Assembly: GCA_900491605.1 (NCBI GenBank)
Contig: UESW01001876.1
Coordinates: 122,684-186,683 of the forward strand
Direction of reading: 5' to 3'
DNA length: 64,000 bases
DNA from: Calamus simplicifolius
Taxonomy: Eukaryota > Streptophyta > Magnoliopsida > Arecales > Arecaceae
A program made the translations under genes and the position numbers. This document shows, one piece after another, positions 22,156 through 33,720 of the stretch; position 1 is the stretch's first letter, and each line of letters begins with the position of its first letter. The notes beneath the pieces are model-generated. The model saw nothing but the letters and a program-made list of their open reading frames with translations. It was not told the origin of the DNA and did no database searches.

Positions 22156-25100
22156 TTAGCTTGTGAAGCGAGTTGGATGAAAAGAGAGTATTTGAAGCTC
22201 CTTTTTTCTCATTAGTCGAATGCATACATCATTGATAATATCAGTGAAGGTTGTCCGCATTCCAGGTGCAAGGGATTGGCTTTCCATCGAGCCCCTCGAT
22301 CCGATATGCTCCTTGATGAAGCATTTTAATGACTTCCATTTTGGAGATAGCTTGACCCCTCCATTGGCTTGGAGACTTTCGCTCACTTGAGGACTAGGTC
22401 TCCAGGGCGGAATGTCTTTGGATGGACATGGGCGTTGTAGTATCTCATTGCTCACTGATAAAACACCACCATTTTAAGCCGCACCCGGTCGCATGCCTCA
22501 TCAATGAAGTCAAGATTGGTCTTTAGTTGTGCAGCATTGTCTTCTTCATTGTATGACTTCACTCGCGGGCTTGGGAGGCCAATCTCCACGGGAATGACTA
22601 TTTCTGATCTGAAGACAAAGCTGAAGGGAGTCTCCCCAGTTGGAGTTCTTGGAGTCATATGATATGCCCATAGCACGCTCAGAAGCTCATCCAACTGGGT
22701 CCTGAGTTCCTGAAGGATGGTTTGATTCATGACTTCAGCTTCTCCATTAGTCTTTGAGTGGCTAACAGAAGTGAACCGATGAAAGATGTTCAGCTCGACA
22801 CATAATTCCTTGAAGGTGACATTATCGAATTGCTGGCCATTATCGGTGATGATGGTGTGGGGTAGTCCAAAGTGGCAGATAATGGACTTCCAAAGAAAGA
22901 CTTCACCTTACTCTTAATAATCCATGCCAGCACCTCAACTTCGATCCATTTGGGGAAGTAGTCGATGGCGACGAGTAGAAACCTCCATTGGCCCAAAGAT
23001 TGGGGGAATGGTCCAAGGATATCCATTCCTTATTGGGCGAAGGGCCAAGGGACTGAGAGTGGATTTAGCTTGGAAGCAAGCTGTCGTTAGTTGTGGGCAT
23101 ATCGTTGGCAACTATTGCACTTCCAAATTAGCTCAGCAGCATCTTCCCGCATGGTGAACCAGTAATATCCCTAGCACAGAGTCTTATATGTCAGCGATCT
23201 GCCCTCCAGGTGGTTTTTGCAGATGCTTTCATGAATTTCTTAAAGGACATAATCGGCGTCTGTAGGGCCAATGCATTTGAGGAGAGGGTAGGAGAAAGAT
23301 CTCCCATACAGTTGTCTGTCTAGCACCACAAACTTGGAGGCTCTCCATTTGAGCAATCTGGCCTCCATGTGATCGATGAAAAGAGTACTGTCAGTGAGGT
23401 AGCATATGTAGGCATCCATCCATGTTGGCTTCTGTGTGACTAGTAGAACCTCTTCTATGGCGTTGATGCTTGGGGCTTCTAGATGCTCGATGTAGGATCT
23501 CCCCAGGTCATTGTCCACTGAGGTAGCCAGCCGGGATAGGGCATCGGCTCTGGTATTCTCGCCTCTAGGGATATAGCTGATACTAAAATAGGTTAGTAAG
23601 GAGGTTTGTGATCATACCTTATTCAGATATTGAGACATAATGGGGTCTCAGGCTTCATATTCTCCAGTGATCTATCCGAAGATGAGCTGTGAGTTGGTGA
23701 AGGCTCTGAGGCGCTTTACTCTGAGCTTCTGTGCGAGCTTTATTCTAGCCAATATGGCTTCATACTCGGCTTGATTATGTGGCCTCAAAGAGGAATCGAA
23801 GAGCATACGCCACCACCATCCCCTCCAGGCTTGAAGAATGAGGCATGCTCCACTTTCCTTGGAGTTTGAGATGTTGTCTACATGGAGGATCTAGGTCTCT
23901 GCTACTTCTTTAGATTCAGCGTCTGGGTGCATCAGAGGGGGTTCTTCTAGTTGCTCCTTGGTCTAGGTACATTTGACTAAGAAGTCTGCCAGGACTTGGT
24001 TCTTCATGGCTGACCTTAGCCAGAATGAGATGTCAAACTTTCCTAGCTTGACTGCTCATTTGGCCAGTCAACTGGAGGTGTTAGGGCGGGCCAGAATGGC
24101 TTTGAGAGGTTGGTCTATGAGCACCATGATCGGGTGAGCTTGGAAGTGTGACCTGAGATGCTGAGCGAAGACTATTAACACAAAAATAATATTTTTGATT
24201 TTGGAGTACCTGATCTTTGCATCATGAAATACTTTGCTGGTGTAATAGACCGGCTTCTACGTCTCATCAGGGTCGATACGGATGAGGACAGAGCTGATCG
24301 CCTCTGAAGAGGCGGCAAGATAGAGGAAGAGCTTCTCTCCCTCCCTTGGCTTGGACAATAACAGTGGGATAGATAGGAACTTCTTCAACTCCTCAAAGGC
24401 CTTCTGACATTCTTTGTCTACTCAAAGCCATTCATCTTGCGTAGGGCTTTGAAGAAGGGCAGGTACCTTTTGGCTGACCTCGATAGAAAGCGGCTTAGAG
24501 CGGCTATCCTCCTACTGAGTCGTTGCACCTCCTTCTTATTGGTTGGCTGCCTCATGTCAATAATGGCTTGAATTTTTTTTGGGTTCGCCTCGATCCCTCG
24601 CTAGGTTACTAAAAACCCCAAGAACTTTCCTGCAGTGACTCCAAAGGCACACTTGCGATGATTCAGCTTCATCCGGTAGTGACGAAGATTATTAAAAGTC
24701 TCTTCCAGGTCGGCTATATGGTTAGTGATGCAGGTGCTTTTGTCAACATGTCATCCATGTATACCTTCATATTTGTTCGATCTGATCTTTAAAGACTTTA
24801 TTCATCAATCTTTGGTAGGTAGCCCCTGCATTTTTCAACCCAAAGGACATTACCTTATAACAATAGGAGCCTTTTTCAGTTATGAAGAAGGTATTCTCCT
24901 CATCCTTTGGGTCTATCCTTATCTGATTGTATTATGAGAAGGCATCCATGAAGCTGAGGAGCTCATGGCCGAATATGGTATCAACCAGCTAGTCTATTCT
25001 AGGCAATGAAAAGCTATCTTTAGGGCATGTTTTATTGAGATCGATGAAGTCGATACAGATCCTCCAGCTTTTGTTTGTCTTGCGGACCATTACTGCATTG

Positions 25101-25610
25101 GCCAGCCAGTTCGGGTAGTTGCATTCTGAATGTGGCTGGTAGCAAGTAGTTTATTAACTTCCGTATAGATAGCCCTCTACCGCTCGAGGGCAAAACTTCT
25201 CTTCTTTTATCGGATTGGCCAGTATTTTAGGTCGACATTGAGCTTGTGGGTAATTACCTCCGAAGGTATACCGGGCATGTCTGATGCTAACCAAGCGAAG
25301 ACATCCGAGTTGGCTAGCAGGAAGGTGAGAAGCTAGTCTCTTGCTTCTGCGGAAAGAAGTCCACCAACCTGGATCATCTTCGTCGGGTCGTCTCCCAGTG
25401 GGAAGGTTAGTTGCATCGGGCTTTGCTCTCCATGCATCTCGTCGGTCCCATTACTGGTAGGGAACTTGATGAGAAGGCGCTTGGTAGAGATAACTGTATC
25501 GAGAAAGTTCAGGCTAGGCCGCCCCGAGTATGGCGTTATAGGCCAGCGGCACTCGGACGACCAGAAATCTCATAAGAACTATGCTCTGGCATGACGCCTC
25601 TTCGTCTGAT
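22156..25610 (-). pseudogene. Tat-lineage pol remnant (protease end, RT, RNase H, integrase)
   Basis: From right to left on the minus strand: a protease-end motif (AYNAILG) near 25535 followed by a one-base frame change; RT with YMDDML near 24755; connection region with KKEVQRLSRRIAALSRF near 24510; RNase H-like region with NTRADALSRLATS near 23550; H2C2-side and core integrase at 23030-22730 (MDILGPFPQ with the first Asp; WAYHMTPRTPTGETPF toward the C-terminus); and the integrase C-terminal region to about 22160. In-frame stops occur in most domains, so no polyprotein is possible. Pol makes and integrates the cDNA in active relatives. Confidence 0.8.
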
Positions 25611-25619
25611 GGTTAATAC

Positions 25620-26100
25620 AATCGCTAGTGGACCCCTCCTATGATGACTCAGAAGATGAGGGGAAGGAGTAATGCCGGTGATGGTGCCTCCGTTCGGGCT
25701 CCTTTCCATGCCACCGCTTAGGAGAGGGGCTGCTCGAACGGTGGGCAAAGGATCATTGCCTTTTGGGGCTCCACGGTGGTGATGCATAGGTGAATCATGA
25801 TGGCGGTTAGTCTCTCGTTGGAGAGATCTACCATGGGTGCTTGCTAGCTAGCTTGAGCAACTATGCATGTGGCAATTGAGGCCTGGGTTGTTGCTGTGTG
25901 GCCACGGAGTGCTACTCTTGTAGCTCGTGGGCCGCTGCCACCGGCACTTGGACTTGCTGGGTGAGGGTGACAAGCTGGTCAGGCTGAGCGGTCTGAGGTG
26001 GTGGTGAAGGCGGAGCAGGGAGGGTGACCTCCTGCTGCTCAGCCCACTAAGGAATCCCTCCCACATGCTAGTGGAGGCTTCCTGGGCATGCATCACCACT
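25620..26100 (-). pseudogene. Tat gag N-terminal remnant, fused to the protease end by deletion
   Basis: The minus strand starts MVMHAQEASTSMWEGF near 26099 and continues as Ser/Pro/Arg-rich, low-complexity pieces with a stop at 25848-25850. The conserved retrotransposon gag domain and zinc knuckle are not found before the protease-end motif near 25535. More than a kilobase of gag and protease therefore seems to be missing. The assignment rests mainly on position. Confidence 0.45.
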
Positions 26101-26159
26101 ATTGTTGTGTTAGGGAAAGTGGGGACTTGTAGCTTAGTGTCCTAGACCTTTCTTTCTCC

Positions 26160-26187
26160 TTACTTCGCCCCCTACCTGGTGTGCCAA
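26160..26187 (-). other. Primer binding site region of the Tat element
   Basis: On the minus strand the 5' LTR ends ...ACATCAACA and is followed by TTGGCACACCAGGTAGGGGG. The position is right for the tRNA primer site. The sequence resembles the TTGGCGCC-type start seen in this lineage more than the initiator-Met site, but is diverged. Confidence 0.45.
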
Positions 26188-27028
26188 TGTTGATGTCAAA
26201 TCATCCTTCTTGATCGCCTGCAAGCATCTGATCGCCTTTTTATGGAGTTTAGGACCTTTAGATGGCTCCTCCTCAATCGAGATCCTGCAAGAAGTCCCGA
26301 GGGTTGGTGATTCCGATGGGGATCCTCCAACGCTCAAGTAAATGGTTTGGGTAACAGCAGTAACTTGAGAGAGTTTGAGAGCTCTAAGAGAGAGATTCTG
26401 TGTGAGCATCCAAGTGTGCATACCTGGTCGAGGGTCCCTCTTACTCATTTTATGGATAATTATGAGTCTCAGGGTGTAGCCACCTGGCAGGAGATGAGCA
26501 GCGAGGGGCGTAGCAGTTGAGTATGCCTCCCTCGTAGCATGTTAGGGCTAGCTAGCCATGTCCCATCCGGCATGTGTGGCTACAGCTGATTGTTGAGCCT
26601 GGTCTTGTCAAGTGCATCGGTTGGTGGGCCTGGTCTTGTTAGGTGCGTCGGTTAGTGGGCCTGGTCTTGTCAGGCATGGTGGCTACAAAGGTTTGTCAGA
26701 TGTGGTGGCCACGTAGAGGTCGATGGGCCATGTCTCATTAGACATGGTGGCCGCAGAGAGATTGATGGGCTAGGTCTTGTCAGACATAGTGGATGCAGAA
26801 AGGTTGGTGGGCCGTACAAGCTGTCCTTACTGGGGATCCCATTGAGGTCGACTCTGGAGGCCGAGGCCGATCCCGAAAGCTGGCAAGGGTGGATTCGACG
26901 AGTCAGTGGTTGCTGCTCACCAGATGTGGGCACATTAGCCCGCCGAGTGACTTCTATCATCTGCCATGTCATGGCTTCATTGGTCGATCTCAGCAGTCGA
27001 CTCAGACATGGCTTTATCAGTCACATCA
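26188..27028 (-). repeat. 5' LTR of the Tat element
   Basis: 841 bp, the partner of 18431-19327. On the minus strand it starts TGATGTGACTGATAAAGCC and ends TTTGACATCAACA. Confidence 0.85.
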
Positions 27029-27895
27029 AAGCCGATTGAAACCCAACACACAGATATTAGTCTACCTTAAGAACTAGTACGATGCCAAAGGAAGGATATA
27101 ATGTCAAAAGAATGATGATGAAAATTTCATCTAAGTACAATAATAAGTGGAGTATCAAAAGACTAAAGATGAAAGACGATGCGATTTGTCATGGAACGAA
27201 TTAACATGATGGGTCATATTGACAACAAATCTTAAAAAAGATAAGTATATCTAATCTATTTATTTATTTTTTTAAAAATTAATTTAAAATAATAATAAAT
27301 AAAAATTTACTTGGTAGGTTGACTTACTAAGTTCGACCACCTAGAGCTCATCAAAATGTGTTCGACAAAAAATAAAGATAAAAATCAGAAGTTTGAAGAC
27401 TCCTCTCCAAACAATTAGAAGATGAAGAAGAGGATGGATAAGGAAATAATGAGATGATATGATTACGATAAATCAAAATTGCTCAGGCGTTCTTTCTATG
27501 CGGTGGATTTTTAGTCTTTTAGCCATTTGAGTTGTCCTAAACGGAAAAGATTGGATCTTTGGATGCATTTTGTGATATGGGATTAGAAGATTCTCTTCTA
27601 CTCCTTCCACCACCATCTTGCTTTCCGCCAGCATGTGCTGCAAGTTTTTGAGCTCAAATCCACGGAGTCCTCCCCCGAGGCTCTAACGTGGTTCTGGTGC
27701 CAGTTTATGGTGTGGGCGAGGTGATTCAGAGATCTGAGGTCTCTGAGTGTCATGCCACTCGAAAGGACAGAAATATCAAAGAGTGCCGATGGGGTTGTGA
27801 TTTCATGGCGCCTGGAGGCAGCGAATGGGGGGAATCGAATAAAGAGGCGTGTGGGTTTTAGATTTGAAGCTCAAAACGAAGTATTTTATTTCATT

Positions 27896-27930
<35 letters not shown>

Positions 27931-28380
27931 TGAAAAACAATTTTTTAAAAAAATATTTCATTTATTTCTTAATCTATAATTTCAAATTAATTATTTTTAA
28001 ATTTCAAAACAATTAATTAATCTGATATATGTATTTTATTTATCTTATTATTTTTAATTTAAAAAATAACATAAAAATGATATAAATTTGCATTTTATAT
28101 TTATCTTATTATTAACTATAACAGCAACCATGTAATGGATGGGAATGTCATTTGATTTTTAAAACGGGCGTAATTGTGCAAGATCCTGAGGTTAGCACTC
28201 TCAATCTTGGGTCGTTCTTCTTTCTTTGAATCGTGGACAGGTTGGTTGGCCCACTTTAAGGTTCTCCCGGCGACATGCAAGCATCTGAGGTGCAATCCAC
28301 TTTGTGAGGAAAAATAATACGGTCGAGTAGAGATTGATGTGGCTGACGTAGCCACGAGGTAATTATGGTAAAATCAAAAT
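27029..28380. other. Spacer between the Tat element and the 59-bp repeat
   Basis: AT-rich flanks surround a moderately GC-rich stretch at 27480-27860. A (TA)n(TG)n microsatellite lies at 27896-27930. A 79-codon minus-strand frame at 28116-28355 has a plausible start but no recognised homology. No gene is supported. Confidence 0.4.
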
Positions 28381-29470
28381 CTTAAGCTGGCCAAGTCGAC
28401 CCCGACCTTCCTAATCGCCCCGCTCGGCCCCGGCATCTCCAAGTCGGCCGAGTCAGCCCCGACCTTTCCTGGTCAACCCCGCACGACCCCGGCATCTCCA
28501 GTCGGCCCCGACCTTCCCTGGTCGGCCCCGCTCGGCCCCGGCATCTTCAAGTCGGCCGAGTCGGCCCCGACCTTCCCTGATCGGTCCTGCTCGGCCCAGG
28601 CATCTCCAAGTCGGCCGAGTCGGCCCCGACCTTCCCTGGTCGACCCCGCTCGGCCCCGGCATCTTCAAGTCGGCCGAGTCGGCCCTGACCTTCCCTGATC
28701 GGCCCCGCTCGGCCCCGGCATCTCCAAGTTGGCCGAGTCGGCCCCGACCTTCCCTGGTCAGCTCCGCTCGGCCCCGGCATCTCCAAGTCGACCCCGACCT
28801 TCCATGGTCGACCCCGCCCTGGCATCTTCAGGTCGGCCGAGTCGGCCCTACTCGGCCTCGGTGCCCTCCGGAGGGTCAAGGCTGTCCCAAACCAGCCCCA
28901 GAGCGGTCTCGGCTGTTCACGCCACCATCCTTCTGACCCGCGCCGCCTGACATCCCCAGGCCCAACTACCACTGGTCACGCCGCTGATGGAACTGGACCT
29001 AACTACCTGTTAGCCCCACTGACTGATGGGACGTAGCTCACCAACCACCATTTTTCCCTCTCCGATGGGACAGGACCCATCAACCAGCCCAAATTCACAC
29101 AATCCCATGAACCCCGCGGACATTCCTTTCTTACGGAACTCCATGTGGCTGTGTAGGTGTCAATCCCCTATAAAAAGGTAAGTCCACTCAGGAACAAGGG
29201 ACGCAAACTCATACGCTCGCTACCCTGATACCCAGAAAGGGATTCCCCTCTTTCTAAGGACTGATTTTTCCCCCCAGAGCTCGTCTGAGCTCTCCCTCAG
29301 CAGTGACCTCGGTTACTGACTTAGCGTCGGAGGGTCCCCATCGGAGCACCCCTTCGGTCTTGGGACTTTTTGCAGGCCATTCGATCAGGTGTGGGACCGT
29401 GGATTAAGCAGCTCTCTTCTCCTGACGTTCAAGATCAGTGATCAGGCGTCATCAGATATTATAGGTTGTC
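28380..29470 (+). mobile_element. LTR-like segment, possibly a solo LTR of a Tat-type element
   Basis: Downstream of the 59-bp repeat comes a TATA box (CCTATAAAAAGG near 29168), then R/U5-like sequence with GACTTAGCGTCGGAGGGTCC, CTTTTTGCAGG and GATCAGGTGTGGGACCGTGG, words common in Tat-lineage LTRs. No coding region of the same element adjoins it and no second copy is in the window. Exact ends and target duplication were not identified. Confidence 0.4.
28385..28860. repeat. 59-bp GC-rich tandem repeat
   Basis: About eight head-to-tail units with GTCGGCCGAGTCGGCCCCGA, CCTTCCCTGGTCG, CCCCGCTCGGCCCCGGCATC and TTCAA; a full unit counts to 59 bp. Unit length varies at both ends of the array. Long minus-strand frames here are products of the repeat. 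Confidence 0.9.
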
Positions 29471-29731
29471 ACAATTCTCAGAATTAGCTATGAAATTTAT
29501 TAGACATTGCATGGTTGTTGAGAAATACAATGTTTAGATTTTTCTATCTCTTTGAAAACATACATTACTGTATAAAGAAATCTAAAAGCAACCTGAAATA
29601 GTGGTAATTAAGAACCCAATAATCTATCTTTGCTTCTATTTTATTTAGTTAGTTATTTATTGAATAAATAAAAAAGTCTATGCTCCTCAGAGCGAACTCG
29701 TAGAGACAACTGTAATTGAACGATCAGGACT

Positions 29732-30420
29732 CACTACAAAAAAAATGACTTATTATGGCGAATTAATTCGTCGCAATAGGTACAAAAGTCATCGTAATAA
29801 CTTATTACGATGATAAAAAATTCGTCGTAATACATTACAAATCGTCGTAGTAATATGTTGTCGTAATAACCTATTACGGCGACTTATTTTCGCCGTAATA
29901 TCAATCTATTACGGCGAAAATAAGTCATCGTAATAGGTTTTTATTTAAATTTTAAAAATATTAAAATTTTATTACGACGACTTATTTTCGCCGTAACATC
30001 AACCTATTACGGCAAAAATAAGTCGCCGTAATAAGTTTTTATTTTAATATTAAAATTTAATTAAAAATCTATTACGGCAACTTATTTTCGCCATAATAGG
30101 TTGATATTACGGCAAAAATAAGTCACCATAATAAAATTTTAATATTTTTAAAATTTAAATAAAAACCTATTACGGTGACTTATTTTTGCCGTAATAGGTT
30201 GATGTTACGGCGAAAATAAGTCATCGTAATAAAATTTTAATATTTTTAAAATTTAAATAAAACCTATTACGACGACTTATTTTCGCTGTAATAGGTTGAT
30301 ATTACGGCGAAAATAAGTCGTCGTAATAAGATTTTAATTAAATTTTAAAAATATTAAAATTTTATTTTAATATTTTTTTGTATTGCATCTGTTACAATAA
30401 TATAATATTAGAGCAACGAT
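29732..30420. repeat. Left subterminal repeat array of the CACTA element
   Basis: Copies of TATTACGGCGA and its complement alternate, giving self-complementary pairs such as GGCGAAAATAAGTCGCC. The pairs are separated by AT-rich spacers that repeat about every 120 bp. They are presumed transposase or TNPA binding sites. Confidence 0.85.
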
Positions 30421-30639
30421 ACTAGAAATAATTTTCTAATATAAAAGTTTCACAAAAAAAATTAATAAAAGTTTTCATTCATTTCAATAAAATCATCATA
30501 TACAATGTTTCAAAAAATACATAATTTAAAAAAAAAATACATGTCCTATGGAGGTGAAGTCTGCTGGGATCTGCTAGGATGATATCCAGGCACTAACTGT
30601 CGCATGAAAGCAGTGAGCTCAGCAGTCATCGCCTTTAGA

Positions 30640-30760
30640 TCCTGGATAGTCTTCTCTTGCTGAGTGAGTTTATCCTCTTGCTGAGTGAGTTTATCCTCTT
30701 GCTGAGCGAGCTTATCTTCTTGTTGAGCAAGCTTATTCTCTTGCTGAGCGATGAGCTCTC
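30640..30760 (-). repeat. 21-bp tandem repeat encoding coiled-coil heptads
   Basis: Units such as CTCTTGCTGAGTGAGTTTATC repeat about five times. On the coding strand each gives seven residues of the type AQQEDKL or TQQEDKL, a duplicated heptad. Expansion in multiples of 21 bp keeps both frame and helix phase. Confidence 0.85.
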
Positions 30761-31199
30761 AGCACTCATGTAATTCACCCTTTAATTGTGAGTTTTCAGA
30801 AGATGAAGAACTACCTCTAATTCTCGATGTACCCTTCGGTAATGGACCCCATCCTCTTTTATAACCAGATCTAGAGCCTAAAACCTCCTCCAAAATGACA
30901 TCCTCATTGATTGGTTCTACTGTAGAGTCCTGTGAGGAAAGTCGCTCTATTAACTGTGCCTGCAATGAAAAGAAAACAAATTCAATATGTTTAGTATAAA
31001 ACATTACATTCAATAATATTGTATTTTTAATTGATAAAACTTACATGGGTTTCTTCAGCTTTTTCATTTATCCATTGATTCTTCTTTTTATCAAAATGAA
31101 GAGTATTCCACAATGAAGTCTTGATGGCTCCTCTCCCGTAACAGGATCTCTCTGAAAAGAAACAATAATAATTTAAAACAATAATTTAAGACAATAATC

Positions 31200-31465
31200 T
31201 AATACAATTATCAATGTATCAATGGAATAATCTAATACAATGTATTAATGTAATAATCTAATACAATGTATCAATGTATCAATGTAATAATCTAATACAA
31301 TGTATCAATGCATCAATGTAATAATCTAATACAATGTATCAATTCATCAATGTAATACAATTATCAATGTATCAATGTATCAATGTAATAATCTAATACA
31401 ATGTATCAATGCATCAATGTAATAATCTAATACAATGTATCAATTCATCAATGTAATACAATTAT
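31200..31465. repeat. AT-rich minisatellite in TNPA intron
   Basis: Words ATGTATCAATG and TAATAATCTAATACA alternate in units of roughly 30-45 bp, at least six times. It lies between TNPA exon 5 and the captured PAH fragment. Confidence 0.85.
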
Positions 31466-31474
31466 TTTTATGTG

Positions 31475-32470
31475 ATGCAAAATGCAAGGGGATGTTCGTT
31501 ATTATTGCTTACTGAATGGACTGAAAGATCACCCAATTCCCCAGATGTCACGTTTTCAATATTCGCATTCTTCTTTTCAGGAGATTCATTATCCGTGCTT
31601 TCACTCAGTGACTCCTGACAGATAGATTGATTGGAATTTTGAAGGAATATAGGTGCACCACCCTCCTCATCTTTCTGATTAAGGTCAACAGACACATCAT
31701 CTTGTGATTTTTCTGTTTCTACATTTACATGCTGTGATGCATCATCTCTAAAGTTGGGTTCAGTGCTTACTGTCATTTTGCCCCTAGCAATGCTGCTTAA
31801 AGAAGTAATTTCCAATGAATGTTCGGAGATAATTTTGGGTTCAATTGGGTTCAATTCCATGGCTGAAGAACCCTCATCTTGCATATCACCCTCAGCCTGG
31901 GCCATTAAATCTAAACAACTCTTGAACGTATCATATTTAGTCAAACCTGCGCCTATATCCTCAGGTTCAATTTCGTGGTTACCAGAACAGTGAGCCTCTT
32001 CAACATGGACAAACCTCTCTACAATCTTTAGGGACTTCCAATTTATTACCAGAAACATCTGCATCCTTTGTTGTAGGTGCATCTAGATCATCAAACAAAC
32101 CAGCTTCCCACACAACTCCACTTGTGCCAAAATCTTCACCCGAGCCTTCTCCCCCAGGTCCTAGATGGAACTGTGGGGTACTCAACTGCACATTGTCTGT
32201 ATTCTCTTCATTCGAAGAGATCGGTGCTGTGAGATATGTCCATCCACGCTAACCAACACCATTTCCGAATTGGACTCATCAGAATCTTTGACCATATCCT
32301 CCACCTCATCTAAACTCCCATAGTGATGATAGTTGCTAAACCCAGATGACCCTGCTGAGCTATGTGGGGAAGCCTGCTCATCTTGAAACCTGTATGGTTG
32401 ATCATCATTCTCAGCCTTTCCCTTGTTTTCGTCATAGATATTCCAGCACACTCGTATATACATCCCCTTG
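31475..32470 (-). pseudogene. PAH: Captured host gene fragment: lipin-type phosphatidate phosphatase (PAH), middle region
   Basis: Minus-strand frames read RFQDEQASPHSSAGSSGFS, YGSLDEVEDMVKDSDESNSE, MVLVSVDGH; after a one-base frame change LTAPISSNEENTDNVQLSTP and QFHLGPGG; after another change HVEEAHCSGNHEIEPE and TFKSCLDLMAQAEG, then a long acidic Ser-rich tail. Valine-rich VSVDGH...TAP followed by STPQFHLGPG and a SCLDL motif is the pattern I know from plant PAH1/PAH2, Mg-dependent enzymes that convert phosphatidate to diacylglycerol. The N-LIP domain and the catalytic HAD (LNS2) domain are absent, so it cannot be an enzyme. It lies in the same orientation as TNPA, between two of its exons. 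PAH is from recalled family patterns, not a search. Confidence 0.65.
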
Positions 32471-32956
32471 CATTTTGCCCACCAATCTCACCTAACCATC
32501 ATTTCTTAAGATTACAAATATACCATCCCTGTGATGGCAATAATAGAATAATCCATATCAAATTATTAGGCCATCCCTATTGATCATCACCTTTCTAAAA
32601 TTTCAGATACCAAATTCCTGAATATTTTACTATTTTGTTATAATGGCCATACATAAGGAACAATGGCTTAAAACCATGGAACAACAAAATTTGATACCAG
32701 TATTGTTCACCTTGTAATCTGATACTATCCTAAGACATTCATCACTGATCGAAACTAAAACCACCGATAATAAGCAGGATCAATGAAATGCTTTAAAAAC
32801 TAAAACAATGTGTTGAAGTGCAATGGAATGTCATTGCTCATTAGCAGGATCAATGAAATAACTTATTTTGGTTTTCTTTATAAGATATCACTGCAATATT
32901 GGATTTCTAAATCCATTGCATTAGAGGTCCCCGCCAACTTGTAAAAATAAAGTGGG

Positions 32957-33200
32957 TCAACATTGCAAGGCTGTCTTCTGCCTTGAATTTGTTATTGGAA
33001 CAACCATACAGAGCCTTTTCTCACAATTGAAAGCATAAAGCTTTTGAAAACTTGGGTGTACTTCTAGTTTGGTATCGATATAGTTTGGCCACCAACCCCC
33101 TACAAATGATCCCCGTCTGGGTTCAGATCCCAATTCCCAATCACCAAATCTAGCACTCAACATAGATGCTGGATCAAATCTTTCATAAATATGACTACAC
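32957..33200 (-). other. Unrecognised open frame next to the captured PAH fragment
   Basis: The minus strand encodes YERFDPASMLSARFGDWELG and continues SEPRRGSFVGGWWPNYIDTK, LEVHPSFQKLYAFNCEKRL to a stop. The sequence has protein-like composition, but I do not recognise it. It could be another captured exon, intron sequence that came with PAH, or chance. Confidence 0.3.
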
Positions 33201-33677
33201 TAGATTTATAACACTACAACAATATCAGACCACAAAATACATAAATATAAAAGCACTAGGTTCACAGTATTCCTTACCATATCATAAGAGTGAGCCGGTA
33301 TAGACTTCGATCCAGTGAGAGCAGCATATGGCTGCAATTCCCGATTAGATTTATTTGTTTCTGATTTTTTCTACATCAAAGAATTAATGAAAATGGTTAC
33401 ATGAGTTTATAAAAAATATAAACTATTAAAATATTTGTATGGATGTATTTACCTTATACTCATCTGAATAAAAGTAATCACATAGAAAGTCCCAGTCACT
33501 CTGCGAGACACGAGATGGCTTATTTTGTTTTGCTAAGCTCACACTTGTGTCCCCACCGTGACTAATGAAGTGGATATGAAGCCGATATCTAAATTCTCGA
33601 TAAACTTTATTCATTTGAAACTCAATACCTTTTTTAATATGATCTAAATTCATATCAAGATCGAACTTCTCCTGCAA

Positions 33678-33678
<1 letters not shown>

Positions 33679-33716
<38 letters not shown>
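33679..33716. repeat. (TA)n microsatellite
   Basis: About nineteen TA units directly upstream of the acceptor of TNPA exon 3, so it is part of that intron. Confidence 0.95.

Positions 33717-33720
<4 letters not shown>

Larger units (their letters stand above)
18431..27028 (-). mobile_element. Ty3/gypsy retrotransposon, Tat lineage, with both LTRs
   Basis: Two direct repeats, 18431-19327 and 26188-27028, share TGTTGATG(C/T)CAAATCA at one end and CACATCA at the other. Coding remnants between them run on the minus strand (gag and protease remnants, RT, RNase H, integrase), so the 5' LTR is the right one. A purine tract next to the left LTR fits a PPT. Downstream of pol are a 77-bp tandem repeat and an ORF in the opposite direction, both typical of the Tat lineage. 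Flanking 5-mers are GAGCT and AAGCC, so a target duplication is only possible if diverged. Gag is largely deleted and pol has many stops. Confidence 0.85.

Noticed and set aside
27752..27979. 75-codon frame with start MPLERTEISKS
   Set aside because: It runs into the (TA)n(TG)n microsatellite and shows no recognised domain; not supported as a gene.
28453..28972. Two long minus-strand frames with GRPGKVGAD-like repeats
   Set aside because: They are translations of the 59-bp tandem repeat, with no start context or homology.
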